Source of the DNA: Lunularia cruciata
Lineage: Eukaryota; Streptophyta; Marchantiopsida; Lunulariales; Lunulariaceae
Length of the DNA: 64,000 bases
Assembly (NCBI GenBank): GCA_948567375.1
Contig: OX419759.1
Coordinates: forward strand, 46,849,493-46,913,492
Reading direction: 5' to 3'
Shown: piece after piece, positions 24,534-34,710 of the stretch
Numbering within the stretch: the first letter of the stretch is position 1
How the letters are laid out: every line of letters starts with the position of its first letter
The notes under the pieces: generated by a model
Databases searched by the model: none
What the model was told of the DNA's origin: nothing
What the model saw: the letters and a program-made list of their open reading frames with translations, nothing else
Translations under genes and position numbers: made by a program

Positions 24534-25215
24534 TATAATAATCATGTGTGCATGTGTGTGGTATTTAGCTTGGTATTACAAATACTTGAGAGATATTATT
24601 TATATAAAGAAAAAGGATGGTTCTACATTAGTCATGATTAGCTGAAGTTAGTCATAGCTAAGATATTGGGGACCTTACTTTAGAGGAAGTGGAAAACATG
24701 AGCACCACTATTTTGGATTCTAGTGTGTTGACTTGGTATTATTCTTAAGTGTTCGGCTTTGAGGAAAGACTTAAGAACTCTTGGGCCTGCAAGCCTTTTT
24801 GTTTTCGATTCCTCTAAAGTCCAAGGATAGCCCATGTGAAGGAATCCTTGACTTAATGGTTAGGTTAAGATAAGATCACATGCTTAGTGGAATATTCCAA
24901 TGTGGATGGATATTCCTTTATACTTTTTGACTTTACTTGACTTTTAGCCTAGTAACTTAAGCTACTATGGTAAATAGTAACTTTAGTGAGTTACTATTTT
25001 GCAAGTATATAAACAAGGAGTGAGGAAGTACTCATCATCCTTTCATTTGCCACTTTCTCTCTCTCATTGAGTTCTCTAGTGAGCAATGTCTTGAATCTTG
25101 GAGTGTCAGCCTTGGACGAGTATGATGGAGTTGAGATCCCTTGCCTGGTTAGTCCATGGTGCAATACCATAATAGCCATCAGAGGCTCATCTTGAGTGAG
25201 AGATAGGCCGGCTCA
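24534..25215 (+). repeat. Element A3 5' LTR
   Basis: Aligns with the A LTR throughout; the first bases are degraded (TATAATAATC in place of TGTAACACCC) and it ends GGCCGGCTCA. TATA-like AGTATATAAAC lies near 25006. A degraded primer site (TGGTTTTGTTGTTGAGACC, from 25221) follows. It interrupts element E. Confidence 0.85.
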
Positions 25216-27581
25216 CATTTTTGGTTTTGTTGTTGAGACCTCTCTAGAAGGCAAGATAATTTTTCACGTACAATTTTATATTAGACATAGGCTATGAGAG
25301 CTCACTTAGAGAGAAATTTAGGGGAGGAATTATGCTTTCAAGATCACGCCTTTTGGGCTTTGCAATGCTCTAGCTACATTCCAATGGTTCATGAATAAGG
25401 TATTTAGAACTTTCATTGGGAAATTTGTGAGAGACTTCATTGATGACTTTTGTGTTTATGGGAGCAAGGAGGAGCACTATGAACACCTTATAAAGGTCTT
25501 GCAATGCTTGGATGAGGCAAATGCATCACTCAACCTAGAGAAGTGCAATTTTGGAATGTGAAGAAGGTCTACTTTTAGAGCACATCATCTCCAAGGATGG
25601 AATAGCAATTGATCTTGGGAAGGGGAGGAAAATCTTAAACCTTCTATTCCCTTCAAGCTTGACAAAGTTATGCCAATTCTTGGGGATTGTTGGGTATTGT
25701 AGGAGGTTCATCTTCTCATTTTCCAACAAGGCTTATGCATTGACCATCTACATGAAGAAGGGTGTAATTTACATGGTGATTTTGGAAGACAAGGAGGCTC
25801 TCAAATCTTTTGAGGAGCTCAAGCAATCCTTTGTTGTAGCTCCAATTCTTGCTAAACCTGATTGGAGTAAGCCTTTCATCCTCTACATTGATGCTTCTAA
25901 TGTAGCTATAGGATGCACTCCTAGTCAATTAGACCAAGATGTGCATGATTATCCAATAGCTTATGCTAGTAGGCAGATGGTTTCAGTAGAAAAGAACTAC
26001 TCTATCATAGGGAGAGAAGGGTTGGCAGTGATCTTTGGTCTCAAGAAGTATAGACACTACTTGATTGGAGGGAAAGTCACCATTGTCACAGATCATAAGG
26101 CTTTGAAGTACATCTTCAACAAGCCTAATGTGGAAGGGAGACTAGCAAGATGGATGATACTCTTGTCTGAGTATGACTACACCATTGAGGATAGGCCAAG
26201 AAAGAAATATGCAAATGCAAATTTGTTATCTAGGGCATATGATCATAATGGAGATGAGTCAAGGGATGATTTGTTCCCGGATGAGGAGCTCATGACAATC
26301 TCAGTCACTCAAGAGATTCCAATGGAGTACAAGGAGATAATGGATTTTGTGACAAGAAGTAACTATCTAGAAGGGGTGCATGCTAGGGAGAAGAAGGCAC
26401 TTGCAACAAGATCTAGACCTTACACAATGGTGGAGGATATTCTTTTTCACCAAGGAGCACATGGTCTACTTTGAAGAGCAGTGGGTAAGGAAGAGTCTAT
26501 CCTACTTATAAAGGAGTTTCATGAAGGTTTAGTGTGTGGAGGACACTTTGCAGGAAAGGTGACTACTTTCAAGATTCTACATGTATGTTACCATTGGAGG
26601 GTGATTTTAAAGGATTTTCTTGATTATTGCCAAACTTGTCATGTTAGCAAGGCTTTTGCTAGAAAGTCTATGTCTACTCCACCACTTAGATCAATTTCAT
26701 TGCTAGGACCTTTTGAGAAGTGAGGAATTGATTTTGTAGATCCTCTCAATAAAACCCCAAGGAACAATTGGTACATTGTGGTAGCTACTAATTACCTTAC
26801 CAAGTGGGTTGAGGTTAGACCATTGAGGGACAAGAAGGAAGATGAAGTAAGTAGATTTCTTTATGAACACATTATCATTAGGTTTAGATGCCTTTAGAGT
26901 TGGTTTCTAATAGAGGAAGAGAGTTTCCAAAAAGCATCACTACAGCCATGCTACAACATTTCTTTATCACATATAGAGAAACTACATCCTATAAGCCAAA
27001 TTCCAATGGCTTGGCAGAGAGAACCAGTCAGACCTTGTGCATGATGTTGGCCAAAGATGTAGACATGAAGAGGGTTAAACATCATTGGGACAAGAGGATT
27101 CATGAAGTTTTGTGGGAGTATAGGACAACCATGAAGACATCCACTGGATATTCTCCATTTCAATTGGTATATGGTATTGAGTCTACCTTACCTATTCACT
27201 TTGATCTTCTTACCTTCCAAAACATTCATAATAGATTGAAGAAAACACAAGGAGGTGATGCAAAGAAGTCAAGGAAGGATTTACTCATGGAGTTGGAAGA
27301 GGCAAGACCAGTTGCTATAGTTTGAGTGGAGCAAGCCCAAAGGAAACAAAAGGAGAGCTTTGACAAGAAGCAAGGCAAGAATAAGGTGGAGCCTTTCAAA
27401 GAAGGTGATTGGGTAATGCTGTTTGATTCCATTTGATTCAAGAGAGAAAAAAGGCAACCACGTAGGAAAAATGAAGGATGGGAAGACCCCATCAAGCCGT
27501 ACAAGGGAGTGGAAAAGAAGTTTTTGCCTAAGTACTTTGGACCTTTCATAGTGGAGAAGGTGTGGGGCAATTACGCCTATG
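25216..27581 (+). pseudogene. Element A3 internal region: truncated RT, RNase H, integrase
   Basis: About 115 bp of leader is joined at ~25330 straight to the middle of RT (PFGLCNA-like, then FIDDFCVYGS), so gag, protease and the first half of RT are missing. From 25551 the frame is open for 307 codons (GHIISKD-like, VTDHKALKYIFNKPN, DRPRKKYANANLLSR). Integrase follows at 26481-27325 (SNRGREF, YKPNSNGLAERT, GYSPFQLVYGIE). It carries 21 extra in-frame codons near 27450-27512 absent from A1 and A2. Stops at 26472 and 27323. Confidence 0.85.
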
Positions 27582-27586
27582 ATCAC

Positions 27587-28009
27587 TGTAAAAGACCAAA
27601 ACCGAGGAGAGAAATAGGAGAATGGAAGCTCACATTGGGACACTTGAATGAGGGAAAACTCCGAATGCCTAGCATGAGCTTCGGCCTTGGTATTTATAGG
27701 TAGCATACAAGACCCTTGAAGCTTCTCAAGAAGCTTCCTTGAGCCGCTTTCTTGGAGTGCAAGCCAAGTTAACTAGGAAGCTTCTCAAGAAGCTTCCTTC
27801 TAGAAGCCACCTACTTGGCGTGCAAGCTAAGCTAATTAGAAGCTTCTAGAAGCTTCCTTCTAGAAGCTACCTGCTTAGGGCGCAAGTTAACTAGTTGGGA
27901 AGCTTCCTAAGAAGCTTCTTAGATGCTTCTAGAATATTCTAGGCTATTTTGTCTTATTCTCTACTTTGTAAGCCCAATTAACTTTGTCACTAAACTCCAT
28001 ATTGTTACA
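27587..28009 (-). repeat. Element B 3' LTR
   Basis: 423 bp; on the plus strand begins TGTAAAAGACC and ends TTGTTACA. Carries the same GAAGCTTC arrays as the 5' copy. The adjacent inner sequence reads GGCGGGGGAATA on the minus strand (28010-28021), a typical polypurine tract. Confidence 0.95.
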
Positions 28010-31000
28010 TATTCCCCCGCCGCTAGTTGGTGACGTCCTCGTCGCCAGTGAAGCTTCGAATTCCTGGATGGCCATCTGTGCATTCTGGAGGTGAGAAAGA
28101 GGTTCCCATGTGGCATCATGAAGGGGATACCCTTTCCAAAGGACCTTGTACTCCGTGTGTTGGCGACGGCCTCGTTGAATATGGCGACGCGCAAGGATAC
28201 GATCAACTTTGTACTCCTCATGATCATTGATAGGGATAGGAAGAGGGGGAGGTTGGACTCAAGAGGAAAGGAAGAAGGGTTAGGAACAAAGGGTTTCAAC
28301 TTGGAAACGTGAAAGACAGGATGGATACGCATGTGACAAGGTAAGGCAAGACGATAAGCAACAGGAGAGATAATGTGGGTGATATCAAAGGGTCCTATCC
28401 AATTAGGAGCAAGTTTACGAACTTGGGTATCAAGTGGGAGAGGGAGGTTACTAGAGGATAGCATGACTTTATCACCAACTTCAAAGGTGAGATCACGACG
28501 ATGATGGTCTGCATATTGTTTTTGGCGATTTTGAGCAACAAGGAGGTGAGATTTGGCTTGTTGGAGAGATTGGGATATAGTGGTCAAGAATGTAGAAGTA
28601 TGAGGAACGTGAGAGGGAGGGGGAGCAAGAAGGGAATCTGGAACAAGCAGATCTTGGCCAAAATTGAGAAAGAAGGGAGAAAATCCAGTGCTTGCCTGTT
28701 TGGAATTGTTGTAGGCAAATTCTGCAGCTGCAAGACATTCATCCCAGTTGGTATGGTGGACATTGACAAAGGCCCGCAACATATCCTCCAATGTACGATT
28801 GGCGCGTTCAGTTTGTCCATCAGTTTGAGGATGATAGGCCGTGGACAAAGCAAGCTTGGTGCCGAGTATCTGGAAGAGTGCTTGCCAAAACTTCCCGGTA
28901 AATCGAGGATCACGGTCAGAGATGAGTACACGTGGCATCCCATGATGCTTGAAGACATTGTCGAAGTAGATTTGCGCTAAGGTTGGAGCATCCATGGTAT
29001 CACAGGTTGGTGCCAAGTGGATTTGCTTACTAAGCTTATCCACAAACACCACAATTGCGGTGTGTTCTTGTTTTGTCTTTGGCAAGGATGTGATGAGATC
29101 CAAGCTCACATGCTCCCAACGAGCGGATGGAATGGCGAGTGGTTGAAGGAGTCCACTCAGCTTCTGGTTGCTGGCCTTGTTCCGTTGGCAACTCTCACAT
29201 GATCGGACAAAGTCTCGAACATCTCGTGTCATGTTGGGCCACCACCATTGGCGTTGGAGGGTGCCCAAGGTCTTGTCCACTCCCATGTGACCAGCTATTG
29301 GTAAATCATGGGCTTCTTGAAGGCGCACTAGTCGAAGATCACCTTTGGCTGGAACATAGATCTGGTCTGCATGGAATAAAAGGCCTTCCTTGAAGGAGAA
29401 GGTGTTGTACTCCTTATCGCATGCTGTCAGACGACCGTGTACCATTTGGAAGAAGGGATCTTGTCGTAGAGCTGATTGAAACTCATTGTGGACCTTAGGG
29501 TCAATGGACACCGTTGTAATTGCCGCCGTGATAAAAGGAAGATCCTTCAAATCAGGTTGTCGTGATAGAGCATCGGGAATGACATGGAACCGACCTGGTT
29601 TGTACTCAAGTTTGATGTCAAACAATTGGAGTTGCTCTTCCCATCGATGATGCCGGCTCTTCATGTGCTCCAAGTGTAAGGTCTGCAACAAAGGCTTGTG
29701 ATCAGTTCGCATGATCACTTGTTTCCCCAAGAGATAATGCCTCCATACCTTGGTGGCATATACCATTGCAAGTTGTTCCTGATCTCGAGCAGAGTAATTT
29801 CTTTCCGCTGTATTTAGTCGGCGAGACACAAAGGCAATCGGATGTAGTCCATCTAGAAATTCTTGTTGCAACACAGCTCCAATTGCAAAGTTAGAAGCAT
29901 CAAAATCAACCACACAAGGTAGTTGAGGATCATATGGTTGAAGAATAGGTCTTGAAGACACCATATGCTTTAACTTCTGGAATGCTTCTTCATGCTTGGT
30001 GGTCCACTGGAAGCTCAAGTTCTTTCCCAAGAGGTCAGTCAATGGTGCAGCCACATGAGCATAATAGTGGATGAACCGTCGGTAAAAACTGGCCAGTCCA
30101 TTGAATGCTCGTACTTCTGTAGCATCCTTCGGGGTAGGCCAATCAGTAATGGCCTTGATCTTCTCTTCTTCCATCTTGATCCCCTCTGATGAGATCTTAT
30201 GACCCAAGAAGGTAACCTCCTTCTGCCAAAAAGCACACTTTGACTTCTTGCAGTAAAATTTCCACTGTCGTAGTCGTCTTAGGACTTCTCGCACATGATT
30301 CACTTGTGCTACCTCTGTCCTACTATAGATTAAGATATCATCTAAGAACACCACCACGGACCGATTCAATAGTCCCTCCAACACTCGATGCATCTGATCC
30401 ATGAAGACTGCTGGAGCATTAGTGAGTCCAAAAGGTAGAACTCTCCACTCAAAATGTCCATACCTTGTGCGAAAAGCAGTCTTTTGCACGTCCTCTCCTT
30501 CAATAGGAATTTGCCAATAGCCGCTACGAAGATCCAGCTTGGAAAAGTAGCGTGCTCCACTTAGTTGATCAAGCAGGTCATCGATCCAAGGCAAGGGATA
30601 TGCATTCTTCACGGTTTGCTTATTGAGCCCACGGTAATCAATACAGAAACGAAGTCCTCCATCCTTCTTTGGAACAAATAGTACCGGTGCTCCCCACGGA
30701 GAGGTACTATGTCGTATGAAATCCTTCTCCAACAACTCTGTAAGTGTTGTTCGCAACTCCTCCAACTCCTTTGGTGAGAGCCGATAGATTGGTCTACTCA
30801 CTAGAGTACTCCCTGGCAATAACTCGATCTTGAAGGGCATACCTCGATCGGAGGGTAATCCCTTTGGCAGATCATCCGGAAACACATCTGCAAACTCCTG
30901 AACTATCCGATCAACCATTGCTTGATGCGGCACTTGGCCCTCCTCAGATTGTTCTTGTGCAATCGGCTCGATCCACACCGCAAATACAGACTTATCGTCC

Positions 31001-31656
31001 TCCAAAGCTTGCTCTATGGCTGCTTCATTCACAAACTTCCCTTCTAGGGACTCATCTCTCTTCCAAGCTTGCTCCATGGTTGCCTTCTTGGCAAACTTCC
31101 CATCTTGGGACTCATCTCCCTTCCAGATTCGCTCTATGGCTACCTTCTCGACAAACTTCCCATCTTGGGACTGACTATTCTTAGGTGTCTTACTCAGAGG
31201 TGCCAGACAACCTAATCGGAATTTCCTACCTTGGTGTTGTACTTGAATTTGGTGTCGGGTCCAATCAAATTGAACCTTATGACATTCAAGCCAAGGTAGA
31301 CCTAGAATGATATCATAATGTAGAGGTGCCACTACGAACCTCATACACTCCAAATACTCCTTCCCAATCTTGAAGGTAACAGGATGCAAGGTGCGGAATG
31401 CAGAACCCTTTCTACCATCCGCCATCATCAAACTACTTCCAATCACTGGCTTGATAGGAATACCCAATTCCTTTGCCACTTGCATAGACATGCAATTCTT
31501 TGAACTTCCAGAATCAACCAAAATTCTACAACCCCGATTAGATATCATACCTTGCAAGTGAAGCAAACTTGCATAGGTCAAGCCTTCAATCCCATTGGAA
31601 CTAATCAAGCTCCCAGTAGGCGGCTCAAAATCTCCTACTGGGATTCCTCGTTTCCC
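27961..31656 (-). CDS. pol: Element B pol polyprotein (protease, RT, RNase H, integrase)
   Basis: The frame is open from just after TGA 31662-31660 down to 27961, in the -1 phase relative to gag; the first internal ATG is 31608. Domain order: aspartic protease ([12 protein letters not shown]), RT ([12 protein letters not shown], then [12 protein letters not shown]), RNase H ([33 protein letters not shown]), integrase zinc finger (HMGVDK ... CESCQRNK) and core ([34 protein letters not shown]). Last is the GPFDI...[12 protein letters not shown] domain. Intact until ~28250; the final ~95 residues are read in the wrong frame. Expected after -1 frameshifting as a gag-pol fusion. Confidence 0.93.
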   Translation of the reverse strand, partial: GKRGIPVGDFEPPTGSLISSNGIEGLTYASLLHLQGMISNRGCRILVDSGSSKNCMSMQVAKELGIPIKPVIGSSLMMADGRKGSAFRTLHPVTFKIGKEYLECMRFVVAPLHYDIILGLPWLECHKVQFDWTRHQIQVQHQGRKFRLGCLAPLSKTPKNSQSQDGKFVEKVAIERIWKGDESQDGKFAKKATMEQAWKRDESLEGKFVNEAAIEQALEDDKSVFAVWIEPIAQEQSEEGQVPHQAMVDRIVQEFADVFPDDLPKGLPSDRGMPFKIELLPGSTLVSRPIYRLSPKELEELRTTLTELLEKDFIRHSTSPWGAPVLFVPKKDGGLRFCIDYRGLNKQTVKNAYPLPWIDDLLDQLSGARYFSKLDLRSGYWQIPIEGEDVQKTAFRTRYGHFEWRVLPFGLTNAPAVFMDQMHRVLEGLLNRSVVVFLDDILIYSRTEVAQVNHVREVLRRLRQWKFYCKKSKCAFWQKEVTFLGHKISSEGIKMEEEKIKAITDWPTPKDATEVRAFNGLASFYRRFIHYYAHVAAPLTDLLGKNLSFQWTTKHEEAFQKLKHMVSSRPILQPYDPQLPCVVDFDASNFAIGAVLQQEFLDGLHPIAFVSRRLNTAERNYSARDQEQLAMVYATKVWRHYLLGKQVIMRTDHKPLLQTLHLEHMKSRHHRWEEQLQLFDIKLEYKPGRFHVIPDALSRQPDLKDLPFITAAITTVSIDPKVHNEFQSALRQDPFFQMVHGRLTACDKEYNTFSFKEGLLFHADQIYVPAKGDLRLVRLQEAHDLPIAGHMGVDKTLGTLQRQWWWPNMTRDVRDFVRSCESCQRNKASNQKLSGLLQPLAIPSARWEHVSLDLITSLPKTKQEHTAIVVFVDKLSKQIHLAPTCDTMDAPTLAQIYFDNVFKHHGMPRVLISDRDPRFTGKFWQALFQILGTKLALSTAYHPQTDGQTERANRTLEDMLRAFVNVHHTNWDECLAAAEFAYNNSKQASTGFSPFFLNFGQDLLVPDSLLAPPPSHVPHTSTFLTTISQSLQQAKSHLLVAQNRQKQYADHHRRDLTFEVGDKVMLSSSNLPLPLDTQVRKLAPNWIGPFDITHIISPVAYRLALPCHMRIHPVFHVSKLKPFVPNPSSFPLESNLPLFLSLSMIMRSTKLIVSLRVAIFNEAVANTRSTRSFGKGIPFMMPHGNLFLTSRMHRWPSRNSKLHWRRGRHQLAAGEYVTIWSLVTKLIGLTK
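28030..28243 (-). pseudogene. Element B chromodomain, out of frame with pol
   Basis: In the frame one base off pol, the minus strand encodes [12 protein letters not shown], then [18 protein letters not shown] and an NAQMAI...F helix: the full pattern of a chromodomain (two aromatic cage positions, W-K-G-Y, A-T-W-E-P). Chromodomains at the pol C-terminus steer integration to marked chromatin in chromoviruses. The pol frame leaves this phase at a run of five C on the minus strand (28245-28249). The related fragment near 51440 has a longer Pro-coding stretch there, so a 1-base loss in B is the simplest explanation. Confidence 0.85.
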
Positions 31657-31659
31657 GGA
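31611..31659 (-). promoter_or_regulatory. -1 ribosomal frameshift signal between B gag and pol
   Basis: On the minus strand the heptamer GGGAAAC (31656-31650) sits in gag phase as G-GGA-AAC, a canonical slippery site. A 6-nt spacer (GAGGAA) and a perfect 10-bp stem TCCCAGTAGG / CCTACTGGGA (31643-31634 with 31620-31611) with a 13-nt loop follow. The gag TAG lies inside the stem. The pol frame has a TGA at 31662-31660, so the shift can only occur in the ~25-nt overlap that holds the heptamer. Confidence 0.85.
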
Positions 31660-32534
31660 TCATTCCGCTCCACAACCTCCACTTGGGCAACTTGTCGAGG
31701 TCGTCCATTCTTGAGTGGACATTCAGCAATGCGATGCCCCAACTGGCGACAATAAAAGCAACCTCCATTTTTTCGTAATCTTTCTCTATCTGTTGTGCCA
31801 AGTGGTCTTCGCTGGATAGCATCAATCTCCATTGGTACCGGTTCTTCTACTCGTGGTACGGGTAGGTTTTGTGTAGGTCGAGGTCGAGACCAAGTTGTTG
31901 CAACTAAGGAATCAAAACGCTCAGCCAATTGCATGGCTTCTTCTACGTTCTGTGGCTCTTGCATGGTCACCTCCAATCTGGTTCGTGACTTCAATCCTCG
32001 CACAAATCGATCCAGAACTTCGCCTTCTTGGATATCTAGAATTTGCATGATGATATTCTGAAATTGTGTGATGTAGCTTCTCACCGAACCAATCTGCCTC
32101 AACTCCGCCAATTTATCTCGTGCAGCTCGGGTGGCATTTATAGTCTGAAATCGACCAAGTATTGCATCCTTGAATTTTGCCCATGTCAAAATTGGTGTAA
32201 CAATTTGTCGTTCAGCTCTTTCTACTCGGAATTGCCACCAAAGTTTTGCCACGCCATCCAACTGGCTAGAAGCCAAGAGAATTCGTTTCCGCTCGTCTTG
32301 AAGATTGGTGGCTTCAAAGTAACGTTCACAGTCAAACACAAAATTCTCCACTGTGCCTGGAACATTCTTGCCTTCAAACACCTTGGGTTTCGGAAATCGA
32401 ATGTGATCTTCTCCATCTCGAACTGGCGCTCTGTCTATCTGTTCTCGTCGTTGCTGGTCTCGTTCATCCAACAATCGAGTAAGATGCTCGATTTGTTGTT
32501 GCATTGCAAGGATAACATCCGGTATTGCGGCCAT
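31635..32534 (-). CDS. gag: Element B gag (capsid and nucleocapsid)
   Basis: 299 residues from ATG 32534 to TAG 31635, uninterrupted. An N-terminal helix ([20 protein letters not shown]) is followed by the retrotransposon gag core ([67 protein letters not shown]). A CCHC knuckle [14 protein letters not shown] lies near residue 260. It forms the virus-like particle and packages element RNA. The ATG is about 270 nt inside the element after the primer site. Pol overlaps its last codons in the -1 frame. Confidence 0.95.
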   Translation of the reverse strand: MAAIPDVILAMQQQIEHLTRLLDERDQQRREQIDRAPVRDGEDHIRFPKPKVFEGKNVPGTVENFVFDCERYFEATNLQDERKRILLASSQLDGVAKLWWQFRVERAERQIVTPILTWAKFKDAILGRFQTINATRAARDKLAELRQIGSVRSYITQFQNIIMQILDIQEGEVLDRFVRGLKSRTRLEVTMQEPQNVEEAMQLAERFDSLVATTWSRPRPTQNLPVPRVEEPVPMEIDAIQRRPLGTTDRERLRKNGGCFYCRQLGHRIAECPLKNGRPRQVAQVEVVERNDPGNEESQ

Positions 32535-32792
32535 TGCTACTACCCTAATCCACTACCCTCAATTTATCTAGTTGATTAACACATAGATACAACACGTCCA
32601 CCGTTCTCCATAAGTCACAACTGGAAGTATCAAGGGTTCCTCTGACACGGTGATCATATGTAGAAAATCCTGCCCAAAGCGTGAGGTGATGAACTGTGTG
32701 AAACGATGCTTTGGTAATATCTGGACATGTAAGTCCCAATGGTTTGGGGGAAGTGGATTTGGTGGTCCATAAATTCCATCCATCCCATTCCT

Positions 32793-32804
32793 GCTCTGAT
32801 ACCA
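32793..32804 (-). promoter_or_regulatory. Element B primer binding site (initiator Met tRNA type)
   Basis: On the minus strand, one base after the 5' LTR end, the sequence reads TGGTATCAGAGC, the common plant primer site complementary to the 3' end of initiator methionine tRNA. This confirms minus orientation and assigns 32806-33228 as the 5' LTR. Confidence 0.95.
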
Positions 32805-32910
32805 ATGTAAAAGACCAAAACCGAGGAGAGAAATAGGAGAATGGAAGCTCACATTGGGACACTTGAATGAGGGAAAACTCCGAATGCCTAGCATGAGCTT
32901 CGGCCTTGGT

Positions 32911-32918
32911 ATTTATAG
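32911..32918 (-). promoter_or_regulatory. TATA box of the B 5' LTR
   Basis: CTATAAAT on the minus strand, about 105 bp before the end of the LTR and just downstream of the GAA/TTC arrays. Also present in the 3' LTR near 27692-27699 and, as CTATAAATAAAG, in the solo relative near 54948. Confidence 0.75.
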
Positions 32919-33056
32919 GTAGCATACAAGACCCTTGAAGCTTCTCAAGAAGCTTCCTTGAGCCGCTTTCTTGGAGTGCAAGCCAAGTTAACTAGGAAGC
33001 TTCTCAAGAAGCTTCCTTCTAGAAGCCACCTACTTGGCGTGCAAGCTAAGCTAGTT

Positions 33057-33085
33057 AGAAGCTTCTAGAAGCTTCCTTCTAGAAG
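33057..33085 (-). promoter_or_regulatory. Heat-shock-element-like array in the B LTR
   Basis: Reads aGAAg cTTCt aGAAg cTTCc, then cTTCt aGAAg, i.e. four perfectly spaced alternating nGAAn units plus a further pair. Similar but shorter arrays lie at 32937-32960, 32997-33026 and 33118-33149. Heat-shock factors bind three or more such units. Whether they act here is inference. Confidence 0.6.
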
Positions 33086-33233
33086 CTACCTGCTTAGGGT
33101 GCAAGTTAACTAGTTGGGAAGCTTCCTAAGAAGCTTCTTAGATGCTTCTAGGATATTCTAGGCTATTTTGTCTTATTCTCTACTTTGTAAGCCCGATTAA
33201 CTTCGTCACTAAACTCCATATTGTCACAATCAC

Positions 33234-33343
33234 AAGGAGTTGGGAGGAAGACACTTTAATATTATTAAACATGATAAGTTGAAGATATATCATAGAGAGA
33301 TTTTCACTTTGAGAACAAAGTGAAAACTTAGTCCAGAGGTAAA
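33234..33343 (+). pseudogene. Element A3 pol end and polypurine tract, resumed after B
   Basis: Continues A3 integrase tail (ELGGRH-type, then HDKLK) after the B insertion and ends with the A-family untranslated stretch and purine tract (GTCCAGAGGTAAA, 33331-33343). Frame damaged. Confidence 0.85.
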
Positions 33344-34020
33344 TGTAACACCCATTTGTGCATGTGATATTTAGCTTGGCATCACAAATACTTGAGAGAT
33401 ATTAGTTATATAGAGATAAATGATGGTTCTACATTAGTCATGATTAGCTCAAGTTAGTCATAGCTAAGATAGTGGAGACTTTACTTTAAAAGAAGTGGTA
33501 AAGATGAGCACCACTCTTTTGGATTCTAGTATGTTTACTTGGTATTATTCCTAGGTGTTTGGCTTTGAAGAAAGAGTTGAGAACTCTTGGGCCTGCAAGC
33601 CTTTTTGTTTTGGATTCTTTTTAAGTCCCAGGATAGCCATGTGAAGGAATTCTTGACTTATTGGTTAGGTCAAGATAAGATCAAATGCTTAGTAGAATAT
33701 GCCCATGTGGATGGATGTTCCTTTACACTTTTTGACTTTACTTGAATTTTAGCCTAGTAACTTGAGTTACTATGGTAAAAAGTAACTTTAGTGCATAACT
33801 ATTTTGCAAGTATATAAACAAGGGGTGATGAAGTACTCATTATCCTTTCATTGACAACTATCTCCTTCTCATTGAGTTCTCTAGTGAGCAATGTCTTGAG
33901 TCTTGGAGTGTTAGCCTTGGAGGAGTATGTTGGAGTTGGAGTTCCTTGCCTTCTTAGTCCATGGTGTATTGCCATAATAGCCATCAGAGGTTCTTGTTGA
34001 GTGAGAGACAGGTCGGCTCA
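33344..34020 (+). repeat. Element A3 3' LTR
   Basis: 677 bp, TGTAACACCC ... GGTCGGCTCA, with TATA-like AGTATATAAAC near 33810. More diverged from the A3 5' LTR than the A2 pair is, suggesting an older insertion. No clear 5-bp target duplication can be read because the 5' edge is degraded. Confidence 0.9.
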
Positions 34021-34705
34021 CAAGCTTGAGCTCTCACCAAAAAGCTATCAATTGGATGATTGGGCTAAATCTGAACAACAAGCTCTCCATATGTGATGTA
34101 CTATGTAGAACTACCCCCTAGAGATGTCTAGATCTGAAATGGATACCTCTCCTCATTGGTCTTTTGTAACTCTAAATCAACAACTAGAGCCTTCTCCAAC
34201 ATAAGGGGCTACACACCAGAGTCTCATAAGTCCCTCTATGGTATATAGACCTTACCTAAAGGCTACAATAAACAAAAGTTCTCCATTAGTTGTCCAGTAG
34301 GACAATCCCAAGTGTAAACTACGCTCGCTCAAAGGCCAGATTAGTTGGTAACTCCTCCAATCTAGCCATTGTTGCTTGGCATAAACCACTGGTTGTAAAG
34401 CGGATCCCATGCTCCTCAACCAAGTCAACTCCACTATCAAGTACCTCTACTATAGAAGCAAAAATCACATCATCCTTACTCTCACAAAGCATGGCAGCCA
34501 ATTGGAACATTGGAGCTAGGTCAACTTCAAATGTAAACATGTCACTGGTTGAGAATAATGGAAATTGCATAATTGATTGAGCCGCCTCTTATATAGTGCT
34601 AGACTTAGTCTATGTAGAAGTAGGTGATGGACTAGTAGGTATTCTATTGTGCACCCCATCACCACCTGCCACACCTGCACTAGGATGTTTAGGAGCCATG
34701 GATGC
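34021..34705 (-). pseudogene. Element E protease region
   Basis: The minus-strand frame 34319-34570 contains VEVLDSGVDLVEEHG, an aspartic protease D-S-G motif (34418-34441), and FTLGIVLLDN about 50 residues later, at the place of the usual I-L-G motif. It lies between the E gag piece (36613-37198) and the E methyltransferase (24460 downward) on the same strand; A3 splits it from the latter. Broken by stops. Confidence 0.55.
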
Positions 34706-34710
34706 CATTT

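Larger units (their letters stand above)
27587..33228 (-). mobile_element. Element B, nearly intact chromodomain Ty3/gypsy element
   Basis: Full structure on the minus strand: 423-bp LTRs at both ends, primer site, gag, frameshift signal, pol, displaced chromodomain and purine tract. Perfect 5-bp duplications ATCAC flank it (27582-27586, 33229-33233), and removing it restores A3 sequence (GATCACAAGGAG). The two LTRs differ at only about six positions by eye, all transitions, so this is the youngest clear insertion here. Defects seen: the 1-nt frameshift before the chromodomain. Confidence 0.95.
32806..33228 (-). repeat. Element B 5' LTR with promoter
   Basis: 423 bp, minus strand TGTGACAATATGG...CTTTTACA. 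TATA box CTATAAAT at 32918-32911. Upstream of it (32937-33150) lie four clusters of alternating GAA/TTC units; the best, 33057-33076, is four contiguous nGAAn units in alternating orientation. In position and pattern these are heat-shock-element-like. Differs from the 3' LTR at about six transitions. Confidence 0.93.

Noticed and set aside
28027-29393. Several plus-strand ORFs of 60-160 codons across 28-32 kb
   Set aside because: Antisense shadows of the intact element B pol and gag frames.
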